DNA of 64,000 nucleotides from CAWHQZ01 sp963831645. Lineage in GTDB: Bacteria > Pseudomonadota > Alphaproteobacteria > Rhizobiales > Aestuariivirgaceae. The DNA lies in contig CAWHQZ010000017.1 of NCBI GenBank assembly GCA_963831645.1, positions 750,967 through 814,966 of the forward strand, given 5' to 3'. The translations under genes were made by a program, and so were the position numbers. How positions within the stretch are numbered: the stretch's first letter is position 1; each line of letters opens with the position of its first letter. The notes beneath the pieces are model-generated. The model was not told where the DNA came from. It did not search any database and worked only from the letters and a program-made list of their open reading frames with translations. Positions 47,825-59,808 of this stretch are shown here, one piece after another.

Positions 47825-47914
47825 CACAGGGGATCCTTGGGCTGAAGGGACGACTTGCTGCTTGACTCGGCCGCCCCGCCCGCCAAGCAGGTCACTGGCG
47901 GCCGAGGAAAGCCG

Positions 47915-48686
47915 TTGCGTCGGGGCGCGCCAACATTGATCGATCTCCATTGTCATATTCTTCCTGGCATCGATGACGGTGCTGCAGACCTCAGTGTGTC
48001 GGTCGCAATGGCGCGGGCATCGGTCGCGGCCGGCGTGACCGTTCTCGCCTGCACCCCGCACATCCTTCCCGGCGTTTACAACAACAGCGGGCCTCAAATC
48101 CGCACCGCGGTCGCGCGGTTGCAGACGGTTCTCGACCAGGAAGGCATCCCGCTTCAACTGATCGCCGGTGCGGACATCCATATCGTTCCCGACTTCGTGG
48201 GCGGCCTCGCAGTCCGGCCGTCTCCTGACGCTGGGTGACACGCGATATGTGCTTGTCGAAGTGCCGCATCATGTCGCGCCGCTGCGTTTGGACGAGTGCC
48301 TCTTTCAGCTGATGGTGGCGGGCTTCGTTCCGGTGCTCACTCATCCCGAGCGGCTCTCGTGGATCGGCAGCCATTATGCAACGCTCCAGCGGTTGGCTGA
48401 GACCGGCGTGTGGATGCAGATTACCGCGGGTTCGCTGGTCGGCAGCTTCGGCAGACGGGCACGTTATTGGGCGGAACGCATGCTCGACGAAGGTTTCGTT
48501 CATATTCTCGCGTCGGACGCGCACGACACGAACCGCCGGCCACAGTTGCTACTCGAGGGTCGCGAAGCAGCCGCCGCCAGGCTCGGTGAGCAGGAGGCAG
48601 ACCGCCTGGTATCGATCAGGCCAAACGGAATAGTCGGAACGAGTCGCCCCACACATTGCCGATGCCGTGTCGGGCGGCGGGTGTGA
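47915..48686 (+). CDS. CpsB/CapC-type PHP-domain tyrosine phosphatase, frame breaks
   Basis: PHP metal motif IDLHCHILPGIDDGAADL is followed by ACTPHILPGVYNN and LIAGADIHIVPDF. After this one break shifts to VLVEVPHHVAPLRLDECLFQLMVAGFVPVLTHPERL, ITAGSLVGSFG and FVHILASDAHDTNRRPQL. All metal-binding His/Asp motifs are present. Such manganese-dependent phosphatases dephosphorylate the EPS tyrosine kinase, here the Wzc two genes on. A TTG at 47915 preceded by GAGGAAA is the likely start. The 3' end is uncertain because of a further break near 48650. Confidence 0.82.
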
Positions 48687-48868
48687 CCGGACGGGCGGCT
48701 CCTCGTAGATCGATGTGGTTCAGGTAGTGGTAAGGACCTGTGGCTCGATTGCCACACCAGCCTGTGCTATCGCGCGGAAGCGGAACCATAGCTTGACTTC
48801 CACCACCCCCAGCGCCCAAAAAGGGGAATCAGCGGCTTGGGAAAGCCGCTAAGTCGGGGCGCGTCAGC

Positions 48869-49030
48869 ATGTTCGATCTCTATCGCCATGAGGCTCTTGG
48901 CATCGGCAAGGATGCGGAGGGCCTGAGCGTGTTGATTTGCAATGGCCTGCTCAAGGTACTTCCATGTCAGGCGTCTTTATGGGTGTGTCGTGAAGACGGT
49001 CGCCTGGCATTGACCGACGGTCATCCATGA
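48869..49030 (+). pseudogene. 53-codon cpsB/capC remnant, stop coupled to wzc
   Basis: From about 48795 the DNA aligns with the start of the phosphatase gene at 47868 onward, sharing AAAGCCG, GTCGGGGCGCG and the start region. The translated FDLYRHEALGIGKDAEGL mirrors IDLHCHILPGIDDGAADL, but the metal-binding His and Asp residues are mostly lost. The frame stays open to a TGA at 49028-49030 that forms ATGA with the wzc start. It looks like the stump of a second phosphatase gene that kept its coupling to wzc. Confidence 0.6.
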
Positions 49031-51375
49031 ACCAACAGCCTTTACATACGAATGGGGCTGGCGGACCGCACGGCGCTATTCCCGCGCTGGTGGAAAGGGA
49101 TGCGGCGCCGGCGGTTGTAAGACAAGCCGGTTACCCTTCCGCCGTGATCGAATCCGCTCCATACGGGACGGTGGAGGAAGGGCGGATCAGTTACCTCGAC
49201 TACTGGCACATCGTCGTCAAGCGCCGCTGGCTGATCTTGGGCGTGCTCGGCGTTTGCCTGGCCTTCGGTTTGTACAAGTCTCTGTCCGCGACGCCGATGT
49301 ATACGGCAACGGCGACCCTGCAGATCGACCCGCAGGCTGCCGTCATCATCGAGGGCGGCGAGGTCACACCCGAATGTCCGCGATTGGGATTTTCTCCAGA
49401 CCCAGCTTGTAATTCTGAAGAGCAGGGCTCTGGCGAGGGAGGTGCTACCCAGGCTCAACCTCACGAGCGACATGAATGTGGGCGGCAAGAATTCCTCGCC
49501 CTTTGCCCAGCTCACGGCCAGGATCACCGATCTTCTGCCCGTTGCTGGGCTGAAAGAACTGTTGAGCGAGGTGCGGAGACAGCGCCAGACGCGAACGTGA
49601 CGGCGCTCAGAGCATCGCCGATCGAGAGAGCAGGGCGATTGGAATGATCATGGGAGGCACTCACCGTCCGGCCGGTCAAGAACTCGCGCATCGTAGAGGT
49701 GATCCATACCGGTCCCGATCCCGACCTCGCTCAGAAGTTGGCCAATGCCGTTGCCGAAGGCTTCGTGGCCATGAACCTCAAACGGCGTGGCGGGGATTCG
49801 AAACTTGCAAAGGAAACTCTCCAGGACGAGGTGGCCAAGAGCAAGCAGGCTCTCGAGGATGTGGAAGGACGCCTCGTCGATGTCGCGGCGCGGGAGCAGA
49901 TCGTGATGATCGAGGAGAAACTGTCACTGGCGGAAACCAATCTGAGTGACGCCAATGCTCTGTTAAGCCAGGCGATCGACGAGCGCATCCGCAATGAGCA
50001 ATTATGGCGGCAGGCCCAGGGGGACAAAGGCGACGCGCTTCCCCAGATCCTTGCCAATGCGACGATCGAGGGACTTCGCGGACAGCGCTCGGAACTCGAA
50101 GCCGAGTACCAGGACAAGCGGAGCCTCTATCACCCCGGTTATCCATTGATGGTACAGATGAAGGACAAACTTGGCGCAATCAGCCGTCAAATCGTCACCG
50201 AGACCGCGCGGATCAAGGAATCGCTGCGGGCCGCCTACGAGACTTCAAAGAACACGGAGGAAGCTCGCCGCAAGCGGGTGGACGAGTTGCGGAGCGAACA
50301 GCTCGCGCTGCAGAAAAGGCGCATACCCTACGATACTCTCAAGCGCGAAGTCGACACCCATCGCTCGCAGCACGACGCGCTTCTGAAGCGCTACACTGAA
50401 GTCGGCGTAGCCGCCAATGTCGGCACCAACAATGTTTCCGTCGTAGACCTCGCCGAGCGCGGGTGGAAGAGCTCACCGAACATCAAGCGTACGCTGACGA
50501 TGGCGTTGCTGATGGGCCTGTTCATCGGTGTCATCGGCGCCTTCGCGATCGAACACCTCGATGACAGGATCAGATCCCCGGAGGACATGGAACGGGCTCT
50601 CGGAAGACGCCGACCCTGGGCGTAATTCCGAAGGTTGCTGCCTCCTCCAAGATACCCTCACTGCTGGCCGATCCGCGCTCGGCGCTATCGGAATCCTATC
50701 GCTCGCTGTGCACTGCGCTGCAGTTTTCGACGGCGGCCGGCATTCCCCAGACCCTCGTGGTCACCAGTTGCCAGCCCTCGGAAGGGAAATCGACGACCGC
50801 TCTGGCGCTGGCGAAGAATCAGGCTGCCATGGGCTTGGAGGTCCTCATTGTCGATGCCGATCTCCGCAATCCGGCATTGCACAAGTTGCTCAAGGCCGAT
50901 AACAGTTTAGGTCTCAGCAACTATCTCTCGGGTGGCTGCAATGCGGAGGACACATTCCAGACCACGGGCCTGAAGAATCTCATCTATATGGGCTCGGGTC
51001 CGCTGCCTCCCAACCCTGCCGAACTTCTGGCCGGGCCACGGTTGCAGTCTTTCCTGACTTTCGCGGCGGAAGAATTCGATCTGGTAATCATCGATGCACC
51101 ACCGGTCCTCGGCCTCGCCGACGCTCCATTGCTGGCGAGTGCCACGGCGGGAACGCTGCTCGTCGTCGCGGCCGGGCAGACGCGAACGGGTCCCGTGCGC
51201 TTTGCTCTCAAGCGCCTCAGAGTTTGCTCGTGCCCGAATCGTCGGTGCCGTGCTCAGCAAGTTCGACTCCAAGAACGTCGGCTACGGCTACAGCGCCGCC
51301 TACGGTTACGGAGATAGCGACTACTACGGCTACGGTGCCAAGCCTGCCAGGATCGCCAGCTCCGCCAGGAGTTGA
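49027..51375 (+). CDS. Wzc-type EPS co-polymerase and tyrosine autokinase, several frame breaks
   Basis: The N-terminal Wzz domain has a transmembrane helix (RWLILGVLGVCLAFGLYKSL), TATATLQIDPQAAVIIEGG and, in the next frame, NVRDWDFLQTQLVILKSRALAR. A long coiled coil (VAKSKQALEDVEGRLVDVAARE through KRVDELRSEQLALQKR) follows, then TM2 (MALLMGLFIGVIGAFAIEHLDD). The BY-kinase domain has Walker A PSEGKSTTALALA, VLIVDADLRNPALH and FDLVIIDAPPVLG. The C-terminal tyrosine cluster is GYGYSAAYGYGDSDYYGYG. Breaks lie near 49372, 49600, 50615 and 51220. It controls EPS chain length and export, opposed by the CpsB-type phosphatase. Confidence 0.88.
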
Positions 51376-51378
51376 TCG

Positions 51379-52101
51379 ATGGTCAGGAACGGTGCAGTCG
51401 AAAAGGCCATCAGCCTGTTTCGCACGCCGACGCTCGTGCGAAGCCTGCGAACCCGTCCACTGCCAGACGACGTCATCGTGTTGATTCGCATCGCTGCCGG
51501 CTGCCCGGCTGCGGCGAAGGAAGCAATGGCGGCCACCGGCGAGCCAGTTCACCTGCTGAAAGAGGCTGCAACTTTCTACATCACGCAGGTTCTGCTTCAT
51601 CCGGGAGCCGATAGCTACCGCATGCTCGGCGCTTCTTCCGTTGCTCCGCAAAAGGAACTGCGCAGCAATATGGCGTGGCTGCTGCGCTGGCTCCACCCCG
51701 ATCTCGACCAGCCAGACGTGCCTTGCGAATACAGCAGACGCGTCGTTCGCGCGTGGGAAAACGTAAAAACGCCGGAGCGACGGGCGATATATGACAAGGA
51801 GCGGCTGCTCACCCCACCTTCCAGCCCTTCATCATCGCCGTTGCGGAACTCGCGTCGCCGCGGTTTCAAGGCAGACACGCTGCAGGTGAGTTCACCGGGT
51901 TCGTTTCCGATCGCACGTCGTGCAAGAACTGCCGATCGCAACGGTCGGAACGGCCTGAAATCTGCCGCTGTGATCATCGTCCTGGCAGCCGGCGCAGCAT
52001 GGCTGTCACTTGCCGGATCCGAACTTGTCCCCGTCAATCCGTTCCGGGGATCGCAAATAGCAGCAGGCAGCAGTTGGCTTGACAGCGTTCTCGGCAGATA
52101 G
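51379..52101 (+). CDS. J-domain-like membrane protein of the EPS locus
   Basis: The protein has 240 residues and an intact frame. The middle (about 75-135) resembles a DnaJ J-domain, YRMLGASSVAPQKELRSNMAWLLRWLHPDLDQ, with the HPD loop, followed by RVVRAWENVKTPERRAIYD. A basic linker and a C-terminal transmembrane helix (LKSAAVIIVLAAGAAWLSL) come after. It starts 3 bases after the wzc stop. J proteins recruit Hsp70; a role in folding or assembly of the exporter is inferred from position only. Confidence 0.78.
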   Translation: MVRNGAVEKAISLFRTPTLVRSLRTRPLPDDVIVLIRIAAGCPAAAKEAMAATGEPVHLLKEAATFYITQVLLHPGADSYRMLGASSVAPQKELRSNMAWLLRWLHPDLDQPDVPCEYSRRVVRAWENVKTPERRAIYDKERLLTPPSSPSSSPLRNSRRRGFKADTLQVSSPGSFPIARRARTADRNGRNGLKSAAVIIVLAAGAAWLSLAGSELVPVNPFRGSQIAAGSSWLDSVLGR

Positions 52102-52129
52102 CCCGCACTCGGGCAGACGGACCTCCGCC

Positions 52130-53449
52130 ATGCGCCGGCGCCGGCGCGTGCCGGTCACCCTCCTGGCGCTTTTCATGATCGCAGGTGCATTGCTCGCCTG
52201 GCAGATCGTAATTCGGGGAATCGGCGGAACCCTTTGGGAATCCGCACCGGAACTGGTACTGGCGGTTCGCGGCGATGACGCGCGATCGTTGATCCAGCTT
52301 GCCGAAAAGCAGCTGTCCACGAGGCAGACGCCAGGTGACTCGGACCCGCGAGCCGAGGCGCGCGAATTGCAGAATCTTGGCGAGCGAGCACTGCAAGCCG
52401 AACCGTTGAATGTCGCCGCGATCCGGACCCTGGCGCTGGCGGCGGAGCGCGCGAGAAACGAGGCGCATGCGTTAGAACTGATGACTATCGCCGGCCGTCG
52501 ATCGCTCAGGGATACCACAACTACCGCCTGGCTCCTGCACAAAAGCCTGGAGCGGCAGGATTTCGCCGAGGCGCTTCGTCGTGCCGAGGCCCTCTGGCGC
52601 ACCCGTGTCAAGTTGCGCCCAGATGCAGATGTGGCCGATCGGCGGGAGGTCCGCGAACAACTGCTGCCGACACTGGCGGCGATCGCGAGTCACCCGGAAG
52701 GCTCGCAGGCCATGATTGACCGGCTTGCGACCAACCCGCCGTGGCGGGCCTCGTTTCTTGCCGAACTGCCGAAACACGTACCCGACGCCGGCACACTCCT
52801 CCCTATCTATCGTAGTCTCAAGGACTCGGCCTTCCCACCGACTGCGACCGAGCTGCGCCCGCTCCTCGATAAGCTGATCGGGCAGGACCTGATTGAGCTT
52901 TCGTACTACGTCTGGCTGGAGTTCCTGCCCGCGGAACGCTTGGCCGAGGTCGGGCATCTCTATAACGGCAGCTTCGAGCATGAGCCTACGAATCTGCCTT
53001 TCGACTGGGTGATCACGTTGACCTCCGGCGCCGATATCGGGATCGTGCCGAGGTCAGACCTTCCAGGAAAACACGGCCTGCTCATCGAATTCGCCCACCG
53101 GAGGGTGCCCTTCCAGAACGTTCGCCAAATGGTGATGCTGACGCCCGGCCACTACACGATGACCGGCAGCTACCGGACGATCGATCTGGATAACCAGCGC
53201 GGAATGGTGTGGCGGATTTACTGCTCGGGCCGGGAAAAGTCGCCGATAGCCGAGTCTGAGCGGGTATCCGGAACGTCGTCGACCTGGAAGGAATTCTCTT
53301 TCTCCTTCGAGGTACCCGCAGCCGGTTGCCGTGCTCAATGGCTTCGACTGGAGCTGGCCGCTCGCATCGCGGCCGAGACGCAGGTTTCCGGCGCCATCTG
53401 GTATGATGATCTGAAAATCGGGCGGCCGGATCATCCGGACACGGATTGA
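52130..53449 (+). CDS. TPR-containing membrane-anchored protein with a C-terminal beta domain
   Basis: The ATG at 52130 (MRRRRRVPVTLLALFMIAGALLAWQIV) gives 439 residues with an N-terminal anchor; an upstream TTG at 52079 would overlap the previous gene. Residues about 50-230 are helical repeats (ELQNLGERALQAEPLNVAAIRTLALAAERARNEAHALELM), TPR-like. The C-terminal 160 residues start HLYNGSFEHEPTNLPFDWVI and resemble a carbohydrate-binding jelly-roll, with WYDDLKIGRP at the end. The frame is intact. It is probably periplasmic and linked to EPS assembly; family name not known to me. Confidence 0.7.
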   Translation: MRRRRRVPVTLLALFMIAGALLAWQIVIRGIGGTLWESAPELVLAVRGDDARSLIQLAEKQLSTRQTPGDSDPRAEARELQNLGERALQAEPLNVAAIRTLALAAERARNEAHALELMTIAGRRSLRDTTTTAWLLHKSLERQDFAEALRRAEALWRTRVKLRPDADVADRREVREQLLPTLAAIASHPEGSQAMIDRLATNPPWRASFLAELPKHVPDAGTLLPIYRSLKDSAFPPTATELRPLLDKLIGQDLIELSYYVWLEFLPAERLAEVGHLYNGSFEHEPTNLPFDWVITLTSGADIGIVPRSDLPGKHGLLIEFAHRRVPFQNVRQMVMLTPGHYTMTGSYRTIDLDNQRGMVWRIYCSGREKSPIAESERVSGTSSTWKEFSFSFEVPAAGCRAQWLRLELAARIAAETQVSGAIWYDDLKIGRPDHPDTD

Positions 53450-54672
53450 GCGCGTGCGTGAAAGTCAGCGATGATGCTTTCGTAGTAAGCTATTAGTTTG
53501 GGAAGAATCCGGTTCGGGTGGAGTTCGGCGATACGTGTTTCCGCGCACAGGCCCATCGTCTCCAGCCTCTCGTCAGGTGCAGACCATGCGTCCTCGATGG
53601 CTGCCGCAAGAGCTTGGTGGTCACCTGGCGGGACCAGCCACCCAGACTTACCGTTCACAATTAGCTCCTCAAAACAAGAGCCTGTCGTTGCAATGACAAC
53701 GCGGCCCAGCCCCATCGCTTCAAGGCACGTGTTGGGCATGTTGTCTACAAGTGACGGCAACACCACAAAGCGAGCCCTTCGGACGAACGGATAGAGTTGA
53801 TCATGCGGCATGCTATCGAGTAGATGGACGCGATCCGCCACCGAGCGAGTCCGGTCGGCAATGTACTCGCGCATCTGCCGACCGTCTGGAGCCGGCGGAC
53901 CACATGGACCGATTAGAACCGCACATGCGTCTGGAAATCTAGCAAGCACTCTTGGCAACGCATGAGCGAGCACGTGCACGCCTTTCATCTGGGTCATATT
54001 TCCAAAGAAAAGGAAATATGGGATTTCAGAGAGGCCGAACGTCCGTAGCCGGGATTTGTCTTCACTCGGCTGCTCCGCGAAGAAGGGTGTTTCGATTACA
54101 TCGACCTTCGGCAGCCGGTAGTTCAGTCGCACTTGCTCGGCAACGAATCGAGTCGGAGCATAGACCCAGCGGGTGCCGCGGGTCGCCCACTCCTCAAGCC
54201 GCAACCGCAGTCGTTGGCCATAGTGCTGTGGACTACCGGCCAACTTGTGCCAGAGGGGAGGATAGTTGCTCATGCGCATCACGACGGGAACGCGGCGTTC
54301 CAATCGGAAGAATTGCCCGACAGCGCAAACGTTGGCGACCTGTACCATGTCAAATCGAAGTTGACGGCTAAGCTTTCGCCACCTTCTCCACAGACACCAG
54401 GCCGCCTTCGTCTCCTGGTAAGGATGATACAAATTATTCATGAAAAAGCGGTCGAGGTGATCAACAATCATCCGCCGATCCCAAACGGGAAGCACTCGGT
54501 GAAGGTTTACTCGATGATGGATGAACGTCTCGTCTGACGTCGCCAGCACGAGCACATGGACCTCGTGTCCCGCTTCGGCCAAAGCCGTCGCGACTCGACC
54601 AAGATAGTTTGCCAAGCCGCCGGCGCAATTCGGCTCGGAGACGTATTCCGGTGTAATGAAGGCAATCCGCAT
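53431..54672 (-). CDS. family 4 glycosyltransferase
   Basis: This 413-residue GT-B glycosyltransferase has an intact frame. The N-terminal acceptor domain starts MRIAFITPEYVSEPNCAGGLANYLGRVATALAEAGHEV. The C-terminal GT1-type donor domain has PYFLFFGNMTQMKGVHVLAHALP and VVLPSLVDNMPNTCLEAMGLGRVVIATTGSCFEELI, the EX7E-like nucleotide-sugar site. It probably transfers a hexose to the lipid-linked EPS unit. It is convergent with the TPR gene (19-base overlap) and on the same strand as the ATP-grasp gene upstream. Confidence 0.9.
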   Translation of the reverse strand: MRIAFITPEYVSEPNCAGGLANYLGRVATALAEAGHEVHVLVLATSDETFIHHRVNLHRVLPVWDRRMIVDHLDRFFMNNLYHPYQETKAAWCLWRRWRKLSRQLRFDMVQVANVCAVGQFFRLERRVPVVMRMSNYPPLWHKLAGSPQHYGQRLRLRLEEWATRGTRWVYAPTRFVAEQVRLNYRLPKVDVIETPFFAEQPSEDKSRLRTFGLSEIPYFLFFGNMTQMKGVHVLAHALPRVLARFPDACAVLIGPCGPPAPDGRQMREYIADRTRSVADRVHLLDSMPHDQLYPFVRRARFVVLPSLVDNMPNTCLEAMGLGRVVIATTGSCFEELIVNGKSGWLVPPGDHQALAAAIEDAWSAPDERLETMGLCAETRIAELHPNRILPKLIAYYESIIADFHARAQSVSG

Positions 54673-54865
54673 CGCTAGGATATTCTACAACTTGGAGCAG
54701 CTTGCATCGTGCGGCAGCAGAGATTGGAAGTCTGGCGCCAATCCGTGCTCTGGCTTTTTCTTTTGAGGGGTACGAAGAAGACAAACACGCAGCGATTTTA
54801 CTCCATCGCGGGCCGACTGCTCAAACCGGGTATCTTGAAAGTTCAGTGTGTTCAGAAGAATTCGC

Positions 54866-55856
54866 CTACCTTTTGGGCGGAAGCATCAGTCTGCCCAACG
54901 CGTAGTCCCATTCCCTCGGTTCAAATCGGTGAACGCCGGCCATTGGGTGCAGGGTGATTTCTCCAAAAATGGGCCGGTCCACGTCGTAGAGATCGATGCG
55001 AGCGAAAGCTTCGCCGTCGGCGAGTCGCTCGGCGATGGTCATCATTTCTCGAAGATGCGCCGGCGGATGAGCTTCTCCGGTATAGAACGGATGGTTCAGC
55101 CTAACCGGGAAGCGATTGAAGTCCGCATCGAAGAAAGCCTGCTCGAAATTCGTCTCGCGGTTAAAATTGACCTGGATGAACTCTACCTTTCCGAAGAACA
55201 CCCAGAACTTGTAGTCCAGTGGCAGCGAGCCATTTGCCTGCTGTAGCAACCGTTCGATGAGCAGCGCCGGCGGAATCCAGCGATATTCCCATTCCGCGTA
55301 CAGGGCGGAATAATCTTCGCGCAGCCACTCCTGAGTTTGCGCTTGGGCCAAATCCCAATCGAGATCGCTGTCTTGCCCGAACGATGATCTTACGGTTCGA
55401 TCCGTGGTTGGCTTTGATGATGAAAGGCGGCTCGAGCGCCGCTCTGCGAGCCTCACAAAGGCTCGTTCCAGTCCAAAGAAGATCGCTCAGATATTGCGGC
55501 CCGATTCTGGATGCAACGTATTCACGGACACCGATCTTGTCCGCCAACCTGGTGTGGATGGCTTTTCGCCCGAATAGCATGGACTGCTTCATGTGTTCAT
55601 TGAAGCATTTCGGAGCAATCAGATTGGGATATGAGCCAAATACTGACTTGTAATGGTCCAGTATCTTGATCAAATCCGAGGGCAGGAAAGCAAGGTCGAC
55701 TAGACCTCGTCCAGCCGAACTGTTGGCCAGCGACGTCTGCTTCAACGTCCGGGCAATTCTGTCAGTTATGCGTGCTGCACTTCTCAGCACGTGCCCCAGA
55801 CCTGGCAATTGCTTGTCTCCCCGCGGCAAACTGACAAATGAGCCACAGAAAATCAA
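54866..55856 (-). CDS. TupA-like ATP-grasp protein, one frame break
   Basis: The first frame has HYKSVFGSYPNLIAPKCFNEHMKQSMLFGRK and LADKIGVREYVASRIGPQYLSDLLWTG, then FIIKANHGSNRKIIVRA. One extra A near 55382 shifts into DSDLDWDLAQAQTQEWLREDYSALYAEWEYRWIPPALLIERLL and PLDYKFWVFFGKVEFIQVN, ending ALGRLMLPPKR. These are hallmarks of the TupA-like ATPgrasp family (PF14305) found in polysaccharide loci, which ligates amino acids or similar groups to sugars. The span of 991 bases is 3n+1. The start (TTG 55856) is uncertain. Confidence 0.82.
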
Positions 55857-56004
55857 TCAGTCGCCGGCCTATTGGGCCTTAAGTGTTGCAGCAATGCAAC
55901 AGGGAGTGAAAAAAGCCCGATCTGAAAGGAAATCTGCTTGTGAGCCACGAACCCGGAATTAGTCTTGTTCTACTAGCGGGGATTACCAGCGGGGATGAAC
56001 GGCG

Positions 56005-57704
56005 ATGGTCCGTGATGCGTGGGCGGGATTCGTGGGTCGCTTGCTGCTTGAGTTGTGTTTGATCGCTTCGGCAACGGCTGCGGCTCTCCTGGTTCGTGAC
56101 AACTTCGCTTATTCGCCGGATCGATTGCTGGCTCTTCTCCCCTATCTGTCACTGACGCTCGCTCTTGCGATCCCGGTCTGGCTGGCATTGGGTCTGCACC
56201 GAACGATCTGGCGGTTCAGCGCCATGGGCGACTATCTGCGTGTTCTCATGGCTGTCGCAATTGCTGTGTTGGCCGCCACCGCCGTGGGTTTCATGATCAA
56301 TCGGCTCGATGGCGTGGCGCGTTCGATTCCCCTCCTGCAGGCGTTGCTTATGGGATTTGCCCTGGTCGGCGTCAGGGTGATTGCGCGGCTCAGGCAGCAG
56401 GCGGCCGAAACGCAACTCCGCGCTCGGATCCGTCGACATGGCGGGTCATGAGAACATTCTGATCATGGGCCTCAACTCGATCAGCGAGCTTTATCTGCGG
56501 TCGGTAGCCGAGTTTGCCGGCGATCGCGTGCGGGTGGCCGGCATTCTGGCGAACGAGGCGAAGGACCGGGGGCGGCTGGTTCATCAGCACCGAGTGCTTG
56601 GCACCGTGGAGGAGGTCCAGAGCATCCTGTCGGAGCCTCGATGTGCACGGTATGATCCTCGATCGCATCGTCGTGACGCAGCCGCTGGACCGGCTGTCGC
56701 CGAAGGCGCAGGAGGCTTTGCTCCGAGGTGGAGACAGACCTCCGACATCCGGCTCGATTTCTTTGCCGAGCGGATCGGCTTTGATGCACACCCTCAACCT
56801 CGCCCAGTCGCGGCGTCGCGCCCGACCGCGACTCGACGGCGCCGCGGTTTTCTCGTTCAGCACTGCAGAACGAGAGGCGCTCCTGCGACGGCCGTATTGG
56901 CAGGTCAGGCGAGCCCTCGATATCTTCGCCGCCATCGTTCTGATCGTCGCGCTGGCGCCGCTGACCTGTCTGGTCGCTGCGCTGGTGGCGTTCGATGTGG
57001 GACTGCCGCTTACGTTCTGGCAACAGCGGCCCGGTGCCGGGGGCCGCCCATTCAGGCTCCGCAAGTTTCGCACCATGGCCGCCGCGCATGATGGCACGGG
57101 CCGGCGCGCACCGGACGAGGATCGCCTGTCGGCGATCGGGCGGTTTTTGCGACACACGCGGCTCGACGAATTGCCGCAACTCTTTAATATCCTCACGGGT
57201 GAGATGTCTTTCGTGGGACCGCGGCCGCTTTTGCCTGTCGATCAGCCCTCCGCCATGTCGGCGCGGCTGTTGGTGCGTCCCGGACTCACTGGCTGGGCGC
57301 AGGTCAAGGGCGGACGCGAGATTTCCGCTGCCGACAAGGCAGCGCTCGACATCTGGTATGTCCGCAACGCTTCGTTCATCCTCGATCTGGAAATTGTGCT
57401 GAAGACCGTGCCGCTGCTGCTCTTCGGCGAACGTGTCGAGCGCGAGGCCATTCGCCAGGCCTGGACCGAGCTTCGCGGGTACGGATTCGGCGTCGAGGAC
57501 GCCAGAGCCGAGGAGCTGGACGTGCCCACCGGTCAACTCGTGCAACAAAGCCGCCTGAAAACAAGGGCCGGCGCCATGGCTGAATCCCCTCGGGACGAAT
57601 GGCCATGGAGTTGCCACATAGCTAAGGAAGGTGCGGGGAGTCGTGGGAATATGCCTCGTGAAACGTTCTTCGAGAGGTGGAGAGATTCACCCGAAGTGCG
57701 GTAG
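56005..57704 (+). CDS. polyisoprenyl-phosphate sugar transferase (initiating enzyme), several frame breaks
   Basis: Four N-terminal membrane helices (MVRDAWAGFVGRLLLELCLIASATAAALLV onward) lead to a nucleotide-fold domain in another frame (HENILIMGLNSISELYLRSVAEFAGDRVRVAGIL; LDVHGMILDRIVVTQPLDRLSP). The catalytic bacterial sugar transferase domain follows: RRALDIFAAIVLIVALAPL, FRLRKFRTM, TRLDELPQLFNILTGEMSFVGPRPL and RPGLTGWAQVKGGREI. It attaches the first sugar-1-phosphate to undecaprenyl phosphate. About five indels cluster between 56430 and 56810; the catalytic domain is uninterrupted. The 3' end may lie slightly earlier. Confidence 0.85.
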
Positions 57705-57729
57705 CTTTGGGCGAGGGGAGAAGAGCAGC

Positions 57730-58731
<1,002 letters not shown>

Positions 58732-58833
58732 GCTTCATCGACGCCGGTCCGGGGATGCCCTCGTCGAACCGGCACTGCGCTGATCGATGAGGCTGAAATC
58801 GTTGATTTTCCACGGAAATTTCATCGGAGAAGT

Positions 58834-59808
58834 GGATGACCTCCTACGAAACTGCTGTTGAGCCCATCGCCGAACATTGTCCATGCTCCGATCCGCGAAG
58901 CCGGCCAATCCTCTGGCAAGGCCGCAAAGGGTCCGTCGCATGAGCTTCCGCTAACGGTTTACACGCCAGAATTGCCGCTGCGGCGTCCCCTGAAATTACT
59001 CGGCTGACATGGCCCGGGATCTCCTTCGCTCGCGCGAACTCGCTTGGCGGCTCTTCGTCCGCGACACACGGGCACGATATCGCAACAGCCTGCTCGGCTA
59101 TGTCTGGGTGTTCGTCCCGCCTTTGGTGGCAGCCCTGCCCTTTATCTTTCTCAATGCTCAAGGGTGTCATCAAGATCGGCGACACGCCATTGCCTTACGG
59201 CGCCTTTGCCATGGTCGGAACGATGATCTGGCAGGTCTTCGTGGACGCCCTCAACAGTCCGCTGCGGGCGGTCTCCAGCGCGCAGCCACATGCTGACTCG
59301 CATCAACTTCCCGCGCGAGGCCATCCTGGTGTCGGGCTGATGCAGGTAGGCTTCAGCTTCTTGGTGCGGCTTCTGCTTCTTGCCGGGGTCTTCGTTTGGT
59401 ACGGCATCGTGCCACCGCTGACCGCTCTCCTGTTTCCCTTCGGCGTCGTCGCGCTTGTCCTCACGGGCTTCGTCCTTGGGTTGCTGCTGACGCCGCTCGG
59501 ATTGCTCTATGGTGACGTGCAGCGGGCGCTGGCCGTCGTCACTCCCTTCTTGATGTTCTTGACACCCGTGCTCTATCCGACGCCGCAGTCAGGTCTTGCA
59601 GGCATAATAGTGGCGCTCAATCCGCTTACGCCATTGGTGACCACGACGCGGGACTGGCTGACGCTTGGCGCGACGCCGCACCTTGCCAGGCTTCATCGTC
59701 GTCACTGCTTTGATGACGGTCGCTGTCTGCTCGCGGATGGATCGCCTACCGCGTCGCGCTGCCCCATCTGATCGCGCGGCTCGGGAAACTGAAGCGGAGC
59801 CGGCATGA
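58834..59808 (+). CDS. Wzm-type ABC-2 polysaccharide exporter permease, several frame breaks
   Basis: Joining frames gives MTSYETAVEPIAEH, then HELPLTVYTPELPLRRPLKLLG, DMARDLLRSRELAWRLFVRDTRARYRNSLLGYVWVFVPPLVAALPFIFLNAQG, VIKIGDTPLPYGAFAMVGTMIWQVFVDALNSPLRAVSSA and a long membrane part (FLVRLLLLAGVFVWYGIVPP; FVLGLLLTPLGLLYGDVQRALAVVTPFLMFLTPVLYP). This is the ABC-2 permease of O-antigen/EPS exporters. At least four extra bases interrupt it. The end near 59808 would overlap the wzt start as ATGA; the last few codons are uncertain. Confidence 0.8.
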
